NCBI RefSeq assembly: GCF_000316625.1
Contig: NC_019676.1
Coordinates: 1,599,001-1,663,000 of the forward strand
Length of the DNA stretch: 64,000 bases
Source: Nostoc sp. PCC 7107
GTDB lineage: Bacteria; Cyanobacteriota; Cyanobacteriia; Cyanobacteriales; Nostocaceae
Reading direction: 5' to 3'
Under the pieces are notes generated by a model, which worked only from the letters and a program-made list of their open reading frames with translations, was not told where the DNA came from and did no database searches. Positions 1 through 7,196 of the stretch are shown piece by piece; position 1 is the first letter of the stretch, and each line of letters opens with the position of its first letter. Made by a program: the position numbers and the translations under genes.

Positions 1-237
1 TAGATATTTTCATTTATGTATTTATACTTTATCATTTTTCCAGAAATTAGCTGTAAAAATTACTGATAAAAAATAGTTTTATCGATTCTTATTTAGTGTA
101 AATACATAAGTTTTATAAGTACTTATAATTCCTGGCTATAAATATAAAAAACAGAACAATTTCATCCATATTAGCTAGACGAATACATGGCAAATCTCTT
201 ATCAATGGATTCATGATTCAACTAGTGAGAGAAAGCT

Positions 238-1095
238 ATGAAAAATTCATTGTTTCCTAATTTACTTGCAGCAACAGCTTTGGTAACTGGCTTGTGGGTG
301 TCTGCTGCACCAGCAAACGCGATTAACATTCAAAGCCGAAACGAAGCGCCAGCTGATTTTAAAGATAATATCCAAGACTTTAAGGATTTTGTTGGCAAAG
401 AATCTCGCTACTTATCACCTGAGACAATTGGAGCGCAGAAAGTTGATTTATCTCAACTAACATTGAAATATGCTCACGATACTAAGGTCTTCTTTATTGG
501 TGAAACTGCTGGTGGTTATCGCAACCGTTTAGATTTTAAAGCAACTTATGGTGATACAGTCACCACAGGCAAAATCTTTGGCGATACATCTTGTAGTACT
601 AAAGATAGTGCTTTTCAAAATTTTAAAGAGTTTTGTGCAAATCCTAACGATGCTTTAGCTAACAAAACCCAACAAGACAGCCCCTTAAAAGTTGGTGACT
701 GGGTTAGCTTAGGTCAATTCCAAGCTGGTACTACACTTGATTTCTTATTGCACTCTAATGACATCAATGGTGGTATCTCCGGTAAAAACCAACAAGGGCA
801 AACTGTTAAAGGTGTGTTTGGCTTAAATGAAGCTACCAATCCAGATGGTTTGCAACACGTAATGACTTATGTGTACAAGAACTTCTTAGTTTTGGGTTAT
901 GAAGACTTATGGGGAGGTGGCGACAAAGATTATAATGATGTTGTTTTTGCGATAGATATTGGTTCTAGAAATGCTACTGCATTAACAAAAGGTGTTAGTG
1001 TTCCAGAACCTTCTGCAACTTTAGCCTTGGTTGGTATCGGTGCAATTGGTGTACTCAAAACTCGTCGCCGTTCTTTGAAAAAAGGTAATAGCTAG
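238..1095 (+). CDS. PEP-CTERM sorted secreted protein with DUF4114-like domain
   Basis: This is a 285-residue exported protein. It has an N-terminal signal peptide (hydrophobic stretch about residues 8-25, cleavage probably after APANA). At the C-terminus is a PEP-CTERM sorting signal: VPEPS near residue 255, then a hydrophobic helix and the basic tail KTRRRS. The motif GGGDKDYNDVVFAIDIG around residues 226-242 matches the end of the DUF4114 domain found in cyanobacterial surface proteins. By family knowledge, PEP-CTERM proteins are processed by exosortase and placed at the cell surface or in exopolysaccharide. The start is the ATG preceded by GAGAGAAAGCT. It is monocistronic with an AT-rich 237-bp leader. 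The substrate or binding partner cannot be told from sequence. Confidence 0.85.
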   Translation: MKNSLFPNLLAATALVTGLWVSAAPANAINIQSRNEAPADFKDNIQDFKDFVGKESRYLSPETIGAQKVDLSQLTLKYAHDTKVFFIGETAGGYRNRLDFKATYGDTVTTGKIFGDTSCSTKDSAFQNFKEFCANPNDALANKTQQDSPLKVGDWVSLGQFQAGTTLDFLLHSNDINGGISGKNQQGQTVKGVFGLNEATNPDGLQHVMTYVYKNFLVLGYEDLWGGGDKDYNDVVFAIDIGSRNATALTKGVSVPEPSATLALVGIGAIGVLKTRRRSLKKGNS

Positions 1096-1255
1096 TAGTT
1101 TTTTCGACTGTTAACAGCTTGATTATTCAGCTTTTGAAGCTTCAATTCGTCACAACCATTTTTCCAATCGGTATAAGTCAATAACTTGATGCCTATATCA
1201 AGGTCGCATCTATCAATATCGATTTACAAGTTGACAATTTCACTACTCATATCAT

Positions 1256-1399
1256 GTCCGGTAAATTACTTGTCATTACGTAGCTTGCTTCCCGCAGGGT
1301 ACGTAGCGATAGCGAAGTGAAGTAATCGCAGAATCCAGGCGATTGCTTCGTTCCACTTCGTTGCACTCACAATGACATATCGTAAGTGATTAAGCGGAC
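1256..1399. repeat. Foldback (MITE-like) intergenic repeat
   Basis: The left end (GTCCG at 1256, then an AATTACTTGTCATT-like stretch) is matched in inverted orientation by the right end (AATGACAT...AAGTGATTAAGCGGAC ending 1399), with imperfections. The middle also folds: GCGAAGTGAAGTAATCGC near 1312-1329 pairs imperfectly with GCGATTGCTTCGTTCCACTTCG near 1339-1360. No ORF lies inside. The composition is like the short non-autonomous dispersed repeats common in Nostoc genomes. The rest of the 1096-1591 spacer shows nothing else that I recognise. Confidence 0.5.
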
Positions 1400-1591
1400 T
1401 TCATATCACTGGTGTTTCAGGGTCAGTAAATAACATTTCTGTTCTGAGTTATCAAAAGATACTGAATTTTTTGTGTACTTTTTCAAATATTTTTTGTATC
1501 TGTCAGTATACAACTCAAGCGATCGCCTGTTGAAGATAATGGAGAGCGATCGCTCCTTTTCATATAGATTAATAGTTGGCTATTTAAGCCA

Positions 1592-2200
1592 CTATTGAGC
1601 CGCAAGTATTTCATACAAATCTACTGTTTTCAGGCTTATTTGTGACAAATCAACATTACTGAGATCAGCTTTAAACAAGATGGTTTTCTTGAGACTGGTG
1701 TAGCTTAAATCTGCTTGGTTCAAGTTGGCTCCCGTGAGGTTTGCACCGTTGAGATTTGCTCCTGCTAAGTTAGCACCACTCAGGTTAGCGTAGCTCAAAT
1801 CTGCACCACTTAAGTCTGCACTACTGAGGTCAGCATTGTGTAAATCTGCTAAACGTAGGTCTGATTTCTGTAGGGACGCTTTATGTAAGTCTACGTTACT
1901 CAGGTTGGCACGAATTAGGTTAGCAGCTTTTAAATTTGTCCAAATTAAGTTTGCACCACTAAGATTAGTTCTCCACAGGTATGATGCAGCCAAATTTGCT
2001 TCTATGAGATTGGCTCCTCTCAAGTTGGAATGAGATAGAGTAACATTCACCAAACTAGCCCGATCTAAATTAATTCCAGCTAAACATACTTCACTAAGAT
2101 TAATTGAATGCAGGGAAACCTGAGTGAAATTCCTCTCTCCTGTTTGATAGCGTCTGAGAAGTTCATCAGCATCCATACAGCCCGTCTTCCAAATGATCAT
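1592..2200 (-). CDS. Pentapeptide-repeat protein
   Basis: The 202-residue protein consists almost wholly of A(D/N)LXX pentapeptide repeats from about residue 30 to 195, with runs such as ADLSGADLSYANLSGANL in the second half. Pentapeptide repeats fold as a right-handed quadrilateral beta helix and are very numerous in filamentous cyanobacteria. Most have no known role. There is no signal peptide or extra domain, so it is probably cytoplasmic. The N-terminus (MIIWKTGCMDADELLRRYQTGERNF) resembles the short helix that caps many such proteins. The annotated ATG is at 2200, and a second ATG at residue 9 (MDADELL) is an equally plausible start. An insertion sequence sits about 185 bp upstream and may have displaced its promoter. 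Confidence 0.85.
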   Translation of the reverse strand: MIIWKTGCMDADELLRRYQTGERNFTQVSLHSINLSEVCLAGINLDRASLVNVTLSHSNLRGANLIEANLAASYLWRTNLSGANLIWTNLKAANLIRANLSNVDLHKASLQKSDLRLADLHNADLSSADLSGADLSYANLSGANLAGANLNGANLTGANLNQADLSYTSLKKTILFKADLSNVDLSQISLKTVDLYEILAAQ

Positions 2201-2376
2201 TTATCTAACGTGATTTGGTTGAAATTGGTAAATAACTGTATACCTGAAGCGACTTTGCAATTAAAGTCTGAGGCAAAATACTTGAGCGCATTTAATTACC
2301 CTCTGCAAAGAAATATAACAAAATCGTTACATAACTACAATAATTTCTCAGTTATTGGCTGATAGTTCCTATTTAT

Positions 2377-2385
2377 ATGAGAGAT
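2377..2385. repeat. Left target-site duplication of the IS (ATGAGAGAT)
   Basis: The 9-bp sequence ATGAGAGAT directly abuts the left inverted end of the insertion sequence and is repeated exactly at 3660-3668 on the other side. This is the footprint of transposition with a 9-bp staggered cut. Confidence 0.85.
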
Positions 2386-3659
2386 CTGAAGGGGTGACAA
2401 AAAAGTTATAAAGCAGACTGGATAAGAGTCATAGCCCGTAGACCTTGTTGAAAATATGGCAGTTTACTGGGCTTGAGGCGCATCAATTCATGAGCTAAAT
2501 CAGCCCAAAATTCCATTGCCCCTACCCATAACTGACCATACAAACCAATCCAAAAAAGCACTATGTCGGCGGTGCAATCGTTGTAACTCCTTCAGACGAC
2601 CAACATATTTTTTGTAGTCCAGAGGAGCGAGAATTACGACCAACTAAAAATAGCACAAGTATAGGCAATAGCAATTAATAAAATCAGTGCTATCAAAACG
2701 TTGACCATCAGCATAAGTAGATTCGAGATTATACCCCCCAGTTTTACAATCTTTAAACATGGCTTCGATACCACTCCGCAACTTAAATGCTTTAATGGCA
2801 TCTTTGAGACTATCAAGGTTAGTTAATAAAAACCAGCCAGCAGGCTCAACAACTCCACGATATTTGCGCTTGTAATATCCGGCGAGATTAAAATTGGCAA
2901 ACCCTTTCTGTTTAGTTGCTTGAATCCCTGTCAAAAAAACGAGATGCCAGGAGTTAATCCCAAAGATTGTAAGCGTTGGTGTGATTGGTTTTCTTGCCGA
3001 ATATAAGTACCTTGTTTCTGACGCAATACAAAGTCAATGCCCTTGCTATGTAACCAATTTGCTAGTTTTATACTGTGGAATTCTCTATCTCCCAGTACCA
3101 GCATTTGATATCCCTTAAATAACTGCAATAGTGGACGAATTAATTTTTCTGCTCTCCCAAATTGCTACATCCTTTTTTAGGTAACAATAGCCAGTACACA
3201 GGTATTGCTCTTTTTGTTCTATTAAACTAATTACAAATACATTTTGTGAACGCCATTGTGTTCTATCAATCGCAAATATTAGCCGTTTCTCTCCTCTTTT
3301 CAGTACTATTTTTCACCCATCGTTTGAGCAGGGGAAACCACAGATATGGAATCGACAACTGAGGTAGTAGTAAAAATCTTTGTATACTCCGCCTCCGACT
3401 TTCAAATTTTATCGGTTGTGGAAATACTGTTGCTAGTTTCTCAATTGTCACAGTTTTATGAAATTGCAATAGCATTAGTAAGATTTCTAGCATCTTGTAC
3501 TGTGCGGGTGTCAGTACATTTTGAAAGCAGTTTTGGTAGAATTTAGGTAACATTATCATTTGATAGGTCTTGTTGAGAATACCTGACCTATCTTTTTTTA
3601 CCCCAAAACGGTCACGCTCCTCTATTTTCTTGGCTTCAGCCGCTTTGTCACCCCTTCAG
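2386..3659 (-). mobile_element. IS4-type insertion sequence, 1274 bp, transposase decayed
   Basis: The ends are a perfect 16-bp inverted repeat, CTGAAGGGGTGACAAA at 2386 and its complement ending at 3659. They are flanked by an exact 9-bp target duplication (ATGAGAGAT). A 9-bp duplication and a single DDE transposase reading on the minus strand fit the IS4 group. The transposase frame is broken in several places, so the copy cannot supply its own transposase. The intact ends mean it could still be mobilised in trans by an active relative. It lies between the pentapeptide-repeat gene and trpE. Confidence 0.88.
2406..3559 (-). pseudogene. Frameshifted IS4-family DDE transposase
   Basis: The pieces, read from 3559 leftwards, are: an N-terminal part at 3266-3559 (starts MIMLPKFYQNCFQNVL); a middle part at 2931-3128 containing VLGDREFHSIKLANWL, which carries the second catalytic Asp; and a part at 2644-2934 with the YREK-like stretch SGIEAMFKDCKTGGYNLE, carrying the catalytic Glu. 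A C-terminal part follows in another frame (KELQRLHRRHSAFWIGLYG) and ends at a TAA at 2406-2408. These lie in different frames, so at least three frameshifts or small indels separate them, near 2640-2690, 2932 and 3130-3265. Family assignment rests on the order of these motifs and on the element's ends. Confidence 0.8.
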
Positions 3660-3668
3660 ATGAGAGAT
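3660..3668. repeat. Right target-site duplication of the IS (ATGAGAGAT)
   Basis: Exact second copy of the 9-bp sequence at 2377-2385, abutting the right inverted end of the insertion sequence. Confidence 0.85.
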
Positions 3669-3699
3669 ATAGCAGTCCGATTTGATTTTTGAACAAATC

Positions 3700-3752
3700 T
3701 ATGCAAAGGCAAACAGCCGTACCCTACGGGAAGACGAAGCCTACGCCCCTAC
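3700..3752. repeat. Short dispersed Nostoc-type repeat downstream of trpE
   Basis: The segment GCAAACAGCCGTACCCTACG followed by GGAAGACGAAGCCTACGCCCC has the GTA-CCC-TACGGG/CCTACGCCC look of GC-richer repeats scattered through Nostoc intergenic DNA. It stands out from the AT-rich flanks. It is not coding. Confirmation would need a copy count in the rest of the genome. Confidence 0.4.
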
Positions 3753-3789
3753 TAGTTTTTAGGATTTTTTATATTTCCGTCAAACCTCT

Positions 3790-5307
3790 TTAACGCAAAC
3801 AGCGAATTGCGACTAATAGCCCTCTAGCTTTATTTAGCGTTTCTTCGTATTCTTTTTCTGGTTCAGAATCAGCTACCAAACCTGCACCAGCTTGAACACT
3901 AACGATGTTGTCTCGTAATACCATTGTGCGAATTGCGATCGCACTATTTAATTGTCCTTCAAAATCGTAATAGCCATACACACCAGAATAAACACCTCGG
4001 CGACTTGGTTCTAATTCGTTAATAATTTCCATTGCCCGAATTTTGGGTGCGCCGCTAACAGTTCCTGCGGGGAAGCAAGCTTTGAGTAAATCCCAAGCGG
4101 TTTTATTGGGGGCTAATTTACCTACTACATTACTCACGATGTGCATCACATGAGAGTAGCGCTCAACTACCATCAATTCATCAACTTTCACACTACCGCT
4201 TTGGCAAACTCGCCCCAAATCATTCCGTCCTAAGTCAACCAGCATAACGTGTTCGGCAATTTCCTTGGGGTCTTGGAGTAAATCTTCAGCAAAGGCCGCA
4301 TCTTCTTTGGTTGTTTTACCCCGTGGACGTGTACCTGCTATGGGGCGGACTGTGGCGATAATACCCTCATCTGGGTCACATTCCGCCTTCACCATAACTT
4401 CGGGACTGGAACCGATAATCTGCCAATCCTGAAAGTGAAAATAAGCCATGTAAGGCGAAGGATTAATTTGTCGCAGCGAACGGTAAAGGGCAAAGGGGTC
4501 GCCTGTGTATTCTGTAGAGAGTCTCTGGGAAATTACAACTTGGAAGATATCGCCTGCTTTGATGTAGTCTTTGGCCTTTTGGACACTGGCGCAAAATTCA
4601 GCGCGGGTGAAGTTGCTGCTGTACTCTAATTCGGTGTTTTCTGCTTTTTGATTACCGGGAGGTGTCCATTCCAGGATTGTTTTTTGTGGTGACACTGGTA
4701 GAGATAACTTAGTGACCAGATTAGTCACGCGATCGCAGGCTGTTTGATACGCCAAGAGTAAATCTACATTCGGGTCACGTAAATCAGAATATGCGATCGC
4801 CCAAATTTTCCGTTTTACTTGGTCAAAAATGATTAATTGGTCTACCTGCATCCATAACCCATCGGGAATATTGCGTTCATCTTGGGGATGGATTGGGACA
4901 CGCGGTTCAATCCAGTTAATCAATTCATAACCCCAAAAACCAAATAACCCTCCAATTCCTGGTGGTAATTGGGGTAACTTGATAGGCTGATAAGGCTCAA
5001 TACATTGGGCTAAAGCTGTAAAAGGATCGCCAGCAAACACAACTTGCGAACCATCACGGTGTGTCTGGGTAGTTGTTTCTCCTCTGGCTTCCAACACCCA
5101 CAACGGATCGCATCCAACAAAACTATAGCGTCCGATTTTTTCCCCACCTTCCACCGATTCCAACAAAAAGCTATAAGGCTGTCCAGCACAAACTTTGTAC
5201 CATGCAGAGACTGGTGTATCTAAATCTGCCACCCATTCTTGATACACCGGGACAAAGTTACCTTGCGAAGCTAATTGAGCAAAATCAGAGAAATCGGGAA
5301 AAATCAT
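3790..5307 (-). CDS. trpE: Anthranilate synthase component I
   Basis: TrpE converts chorismate plus ammonia (from glutamine via TrpG) to anthranilate, the first step of tryptophan synthesis. The 505 residues match the usual length. The N-terminal part holds the LLES motif (SFLLESVEGG, about residues 47-56) that forms the tryptophan feedback site. The chorismate-binding C-terminal half shows IKAGDIFQVVISQRL, HVMLVDLGRNDLGRV, GTVSGAPKIRAMEII and QAGAGLVADSEPEKEYEET in the canonical order. No glutaminase domain is fused, so a separate TrpG is needed, and none is in the window. The gene lies downstream of psaD on the same strand but is separated by a strong foldback repeat. PabB is the main alternative, but the LLES region and overall length favour TrpE. 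Confidence 0.93.
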   Translation of the reverse strand: MIFPDFSDFAQLASQGNFVPVYQEWVADLDTPVSAWYKVCAGQPYSFLLESVEGGEKIGRYSFVGCDPLWVLEARGETTTQTHRDGSQVVFAGDPFTALAQCIEPYQPIKLPQLPPGIGGLFGFWGYELINWIEPRVPIHPQDERNIPDGLWMQVDQLIIFDQVKRKIWAIAYSDLRDPNVDLLLAYQTACDRVTNLVTKLSLPVSPQKTILEWTPPGNQKAENTELEYSSNFTRAEFCASVQKAKDYIKAGDIFQVVISQRLSTEYTGDPFALYRSLRQINPSPYMAYFHFQDWQIIGSSPEVMVKAECDPDEGIIATVRPIAGTRPRGKTTKEDAAFAEDLLQDPKEIAEHVMLVDLGRNDLGRVCQSGSVKVDELMVVERYSHVMHIVSNVVGKLAPNKTAWDLLKACFPAGTVSGAPKIRAMEIINELEPSRRGVYSGVYGYYDFEGQLNSAIAIRTMVLRDNIVSVQAGAGLVADSEPEKEYEETLNKARGLLVAIRCLR

Positions 5308-5330
5308 AAACTGTTATGGAATTGACGATT

Positions 5331-5430
5331 GGGGACTGGGCAGGATAAACATTTCCGCATCAAGGCTAAGGTATGAAATTAATTTCATACTTTACACTTC
5401 ACACTTTATACTTTTTCTTACCCAGTCCCC
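5331..5430. repeat. Two-level inverted repeat between psaD and trpE
   Basis: The outer arms GGGGACTGGG (5331-5340) and CCCAGTCCCC (5421-5430) are perfectly complementary and enclose exactly 80 bp. Inside lies a perfect 20-bp palindrome, GTATGAAATTAATTTCATAC (5371-5390). Tandem heptamers of the ACTTTAC/ACTTCAC/ACTTTAT kind follow it. It could terminate psaD transcription or act as a mobile short repeat. The heptamer family recurs elsewhere in the window. Confidence 0.65.
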
Positions 5431-5449
5431 TGAAACCTATACCTATTTT

Positions 5450-5869
5450 CTAGGCATCATAGGTTTGTTTACCGCTGAATTTGAGTGCTGAGGGTTCAGG
5501 ATTTTGGCCAATGCGACGGGGTACGTGACGTACCTTCTCACGGCCTGCGTTAACTTTTTCAGGGAAGACACCATCTGCTGGGTGAATGAAGGTGGTTTCT
5601 CCGCTGGGTAAAATCCGGTAGATTTTGTAATCTGTGATTTTGAACTTGCGGAGTTGACCGCCCAAAGCAATGCCGTATTCTTTACGAGCTAAGTAAAGCA
5701 AGTTTTCGCCTTGGTTCATGGTAGCAGCGCCACCTGTAGGTAATTCAAATACCTGTGCCTTGGGGCTTGTCCAAGTGATAGCGTACTTTTCTTCCTCTTT
5801 TGCTTTGGTGAGTAAGCCGCCAGTACTACCAGCAAACAGTGGGGTTTTTCCAGAAAGTGTTTCTGCCAT
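5450..5869 (-). CDS. psaD: Photosystem I subunit II (ferredoxin-docking subunit)
   Basis: PsaD is the stromal-side peripheral subunit of photosystem I that docks ferredoxin and stabilises PsaC. Translation from the ATG at 5869 gives 139 residues, the usual cyanobacterial length. Recognisable stretches are [75 protein letters not shown] and [20 protein letters not shown]. An in-frame upstream ATG would add five residues (MRECS), but the family starts at MAET, so the shorter form is preferred. The protein has no membrane span, as expected. Its 3' end is followed by the foldback at 5331-5430. Confidence 0.97.
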   Translation of the reverse strand: MAETLSGKTPLFAGSTGGLLTKAKEEEKYAITWTSPKAQVFELPTGGAATMNQGENLLYLARKEYGIALGGQLRKFKITDYKIYRILPSGETTFIHPADGVFPEKVNAGREKVRHVPRRIGQNPEPSALKFSGKQTYDA

Positions 5870-6104
5870 AGAGCATTCTCTCAAGGTTTTTAGGGCATCG
5901 TAACACCGCCATTACGATCATATTGCGATCGCGTCATAGTCTGTAACAGTTTTTAGTTTAAAGTCAAAACTCCATAATCTATAGTCCAGCAATCTGTCAA
6001 ATTCACTCTTTACCAAAAAACAGCGAATGATCATCAACAAAAAATGAACTTCACCCAAAAACTGAAATTCAGACTATATAAAACTTTACATGATTGGTTG
6101 CTTA

Positions 6105-6389
6105 TTAACGCTGAGTAACTTCGTTGAGTGCCTCTTGAAGTACTTCATCACTCACACCGTGGCGCTTTAAACTGGTAATCAACGCAGATACTGTATCACC
6201 TTCTAATCGTTCCAAGTCTGTCCTTAGTCCTTGTCCAATATAAGCACGCACCAGAGGTTGATATCCAGAAAAACCAAGCAACGGTGCAACGCGCTTCAAA
6301 TCCTCAATCACATCTTCGGGAATACGAATTGTAATTGTCGTCATAGGACGATTTTTATCCAGGCGCTTTTTTAAAGCTTCAACCTTCAT
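6105..6389 (-). CDS. BrnA-like ribbon-helix-helix antitoxin
   Basis: The 94-residue protein has a ribbon-helix-helix type segment at about residues 15-55: TTITIRIPEDVIEDLKRVAP supplies the beta strand and helix, followed by the GFSGYQPLVRAYIGQGL helix. It overlaps the upstream DUF497/BrnT-like gene by 11 bp on the same strand. By family knowledge such proteins bind the toxin and repress their own promoter as a complex. Toxin-first order is the normal BrnT-BrnA arrangement. The assignment is by context plus the DNA-binding pattern. CopG-like is an equally fair label. Confidence 0.75.
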   Translation of the reverse strand: MKVEALKKRLDKNRPMTTITIRIPEDVIEDLKRVAPLLGFSGYQPLVRAYIGQGLRTDLERLEGDTVSALITSLKRHGVSDEVLQEALNEVTQR

Positions 6390-6675
6390 AATATTCTCGC
6401 TCCTTGCGTGTCGCTTTACGAGCCGAAATAATCCGAATTATGTCGTTTTCACGCTCAATGTAAACAACGTACAAAAGATTCCATCGCTTGTCTAAACCAA
6501 TAACAGCATCTCGCGCCTCATCATTGCGACTCGCATCAACAACTACAAGCAAAGGATCAAAGAAAGCTTCTGTAGCTTGTTGAAATGTGACACCATCATG
6601 GTTGATTGGGTTGATCCTGGCTTTTTCATCATTCCAGACGAAGGTAATGCCGTTGAGTACGAAATACACATCCAT
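6379..6675 (-). CDS. brnT: BrnT-family (DUF497) toxin
   Basis: The 98-residue protein matches the BrnT/DUF497 pattern. It has an early FVWNDEKARINPINHDGVTF segment, the FFDPLLVVVD strand, a turn with RWNLLYVVYIER, and the terminal IIRIISARKATRKEREYYEG block that ends most members. BrnT toxins are RelE-fold ribonucleases that slow translation. It is co-transcribed with the antitoxin-like gene at 6105-6389. The region upstream (6676-6956) has no gene and presumably contains the module's autoregulated promoter. Confidence 0.85.
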   Translation of the reverse strand: MDVYFVLNGITFVWNDEKARINPINHDGVTFQQATEAFFDPLLVVVDASRNDEARDAVIGLDKRWNLLYVVYIERENDIIRIISARKATRKEREYYEG

Positions 6676-6956
6676 ACCTTGGAGTGTAAGCAGAATGTAT
6701 TTACATTGTCAATACGTTATTATGTTGTGGGTGGATTGATTCGACATTTTTTATACTAATTCGCTATACATATTACGAGATTGGCGTTCACAGTTCAACT
6801 ATGCTTTGTGGGCTTCTGCATAAATCTGTAGTGCCACAGCCATTTTCTTTTCATTATCCTGATTCTAAACTTGAAACCAAGCTAGTGTCTTGATATCTAG
6901 TTAAATAAAACGTTCAATGGCTCTACACGTTTCCTCCAAAAGCATATAGCTAGTAA

Positions 6957-7145
6957 CTAATAGCTTGCACCAAATATCTTTTCTTTATGGTATTCAATAA
7001 ACTCTCTGCTAATACTATGACCAGTATTCATACGAATCTCACTGATATTAAGCTTGATAACTCCATAATCAAGCATGACATGATGGTTAGGACATAACAC
7101 AATAATATTGTTCGCTATATCAGGGCCATTATGACTTTTCTGCAT
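6957..7145 (-). pseudogene. C-terminal remnant of an HNH endonuclease
   Basis: The 62-residue frame contains NGPDIANNIIVLCPNHHVML near its start. This is the second half of an HNH nuclease core (the N and last H with their CPNHH strand). The first half, with the upstream HH/CXXC motif, is missing. The frame begins only about 36 bp after the end of the neighbouring kinase gene, so there is no room for the missing half. A truncated, probably inactive fragment is the simplest reading. The parent may have been a restriction-like or homing nuclease. Confidence 0.6.
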
Positions 7146-7161
7146 ATTAAAAGTTAAAGAT

Positions 7162-7196
7162 ATTCACCATTAACCATTGACTATTTACTTTTCACC
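7162..7196. repeat. Five tandem heptamers overlapping a gene 3' end
   Basis: The units ATTCACC, ATTAACC, ATTGACT, ATTTACT and TTTCACC follow each other with exact 7-bp phase. The stop codon and last residues of the adjacent histidine kinase (KVKSK then TAG at 7181-7183) are encoded by these units. This is a degenerate short tandemly repeated repetitive (STRR-like) array. Confidence 0.6.

Noticed and set aside
1836-2362. Plus-strand frames opposite the pentapeptide gene
   Set aside because: Antisense images of the repeats; the pentapeptide pattern on the minus strand is decisive.
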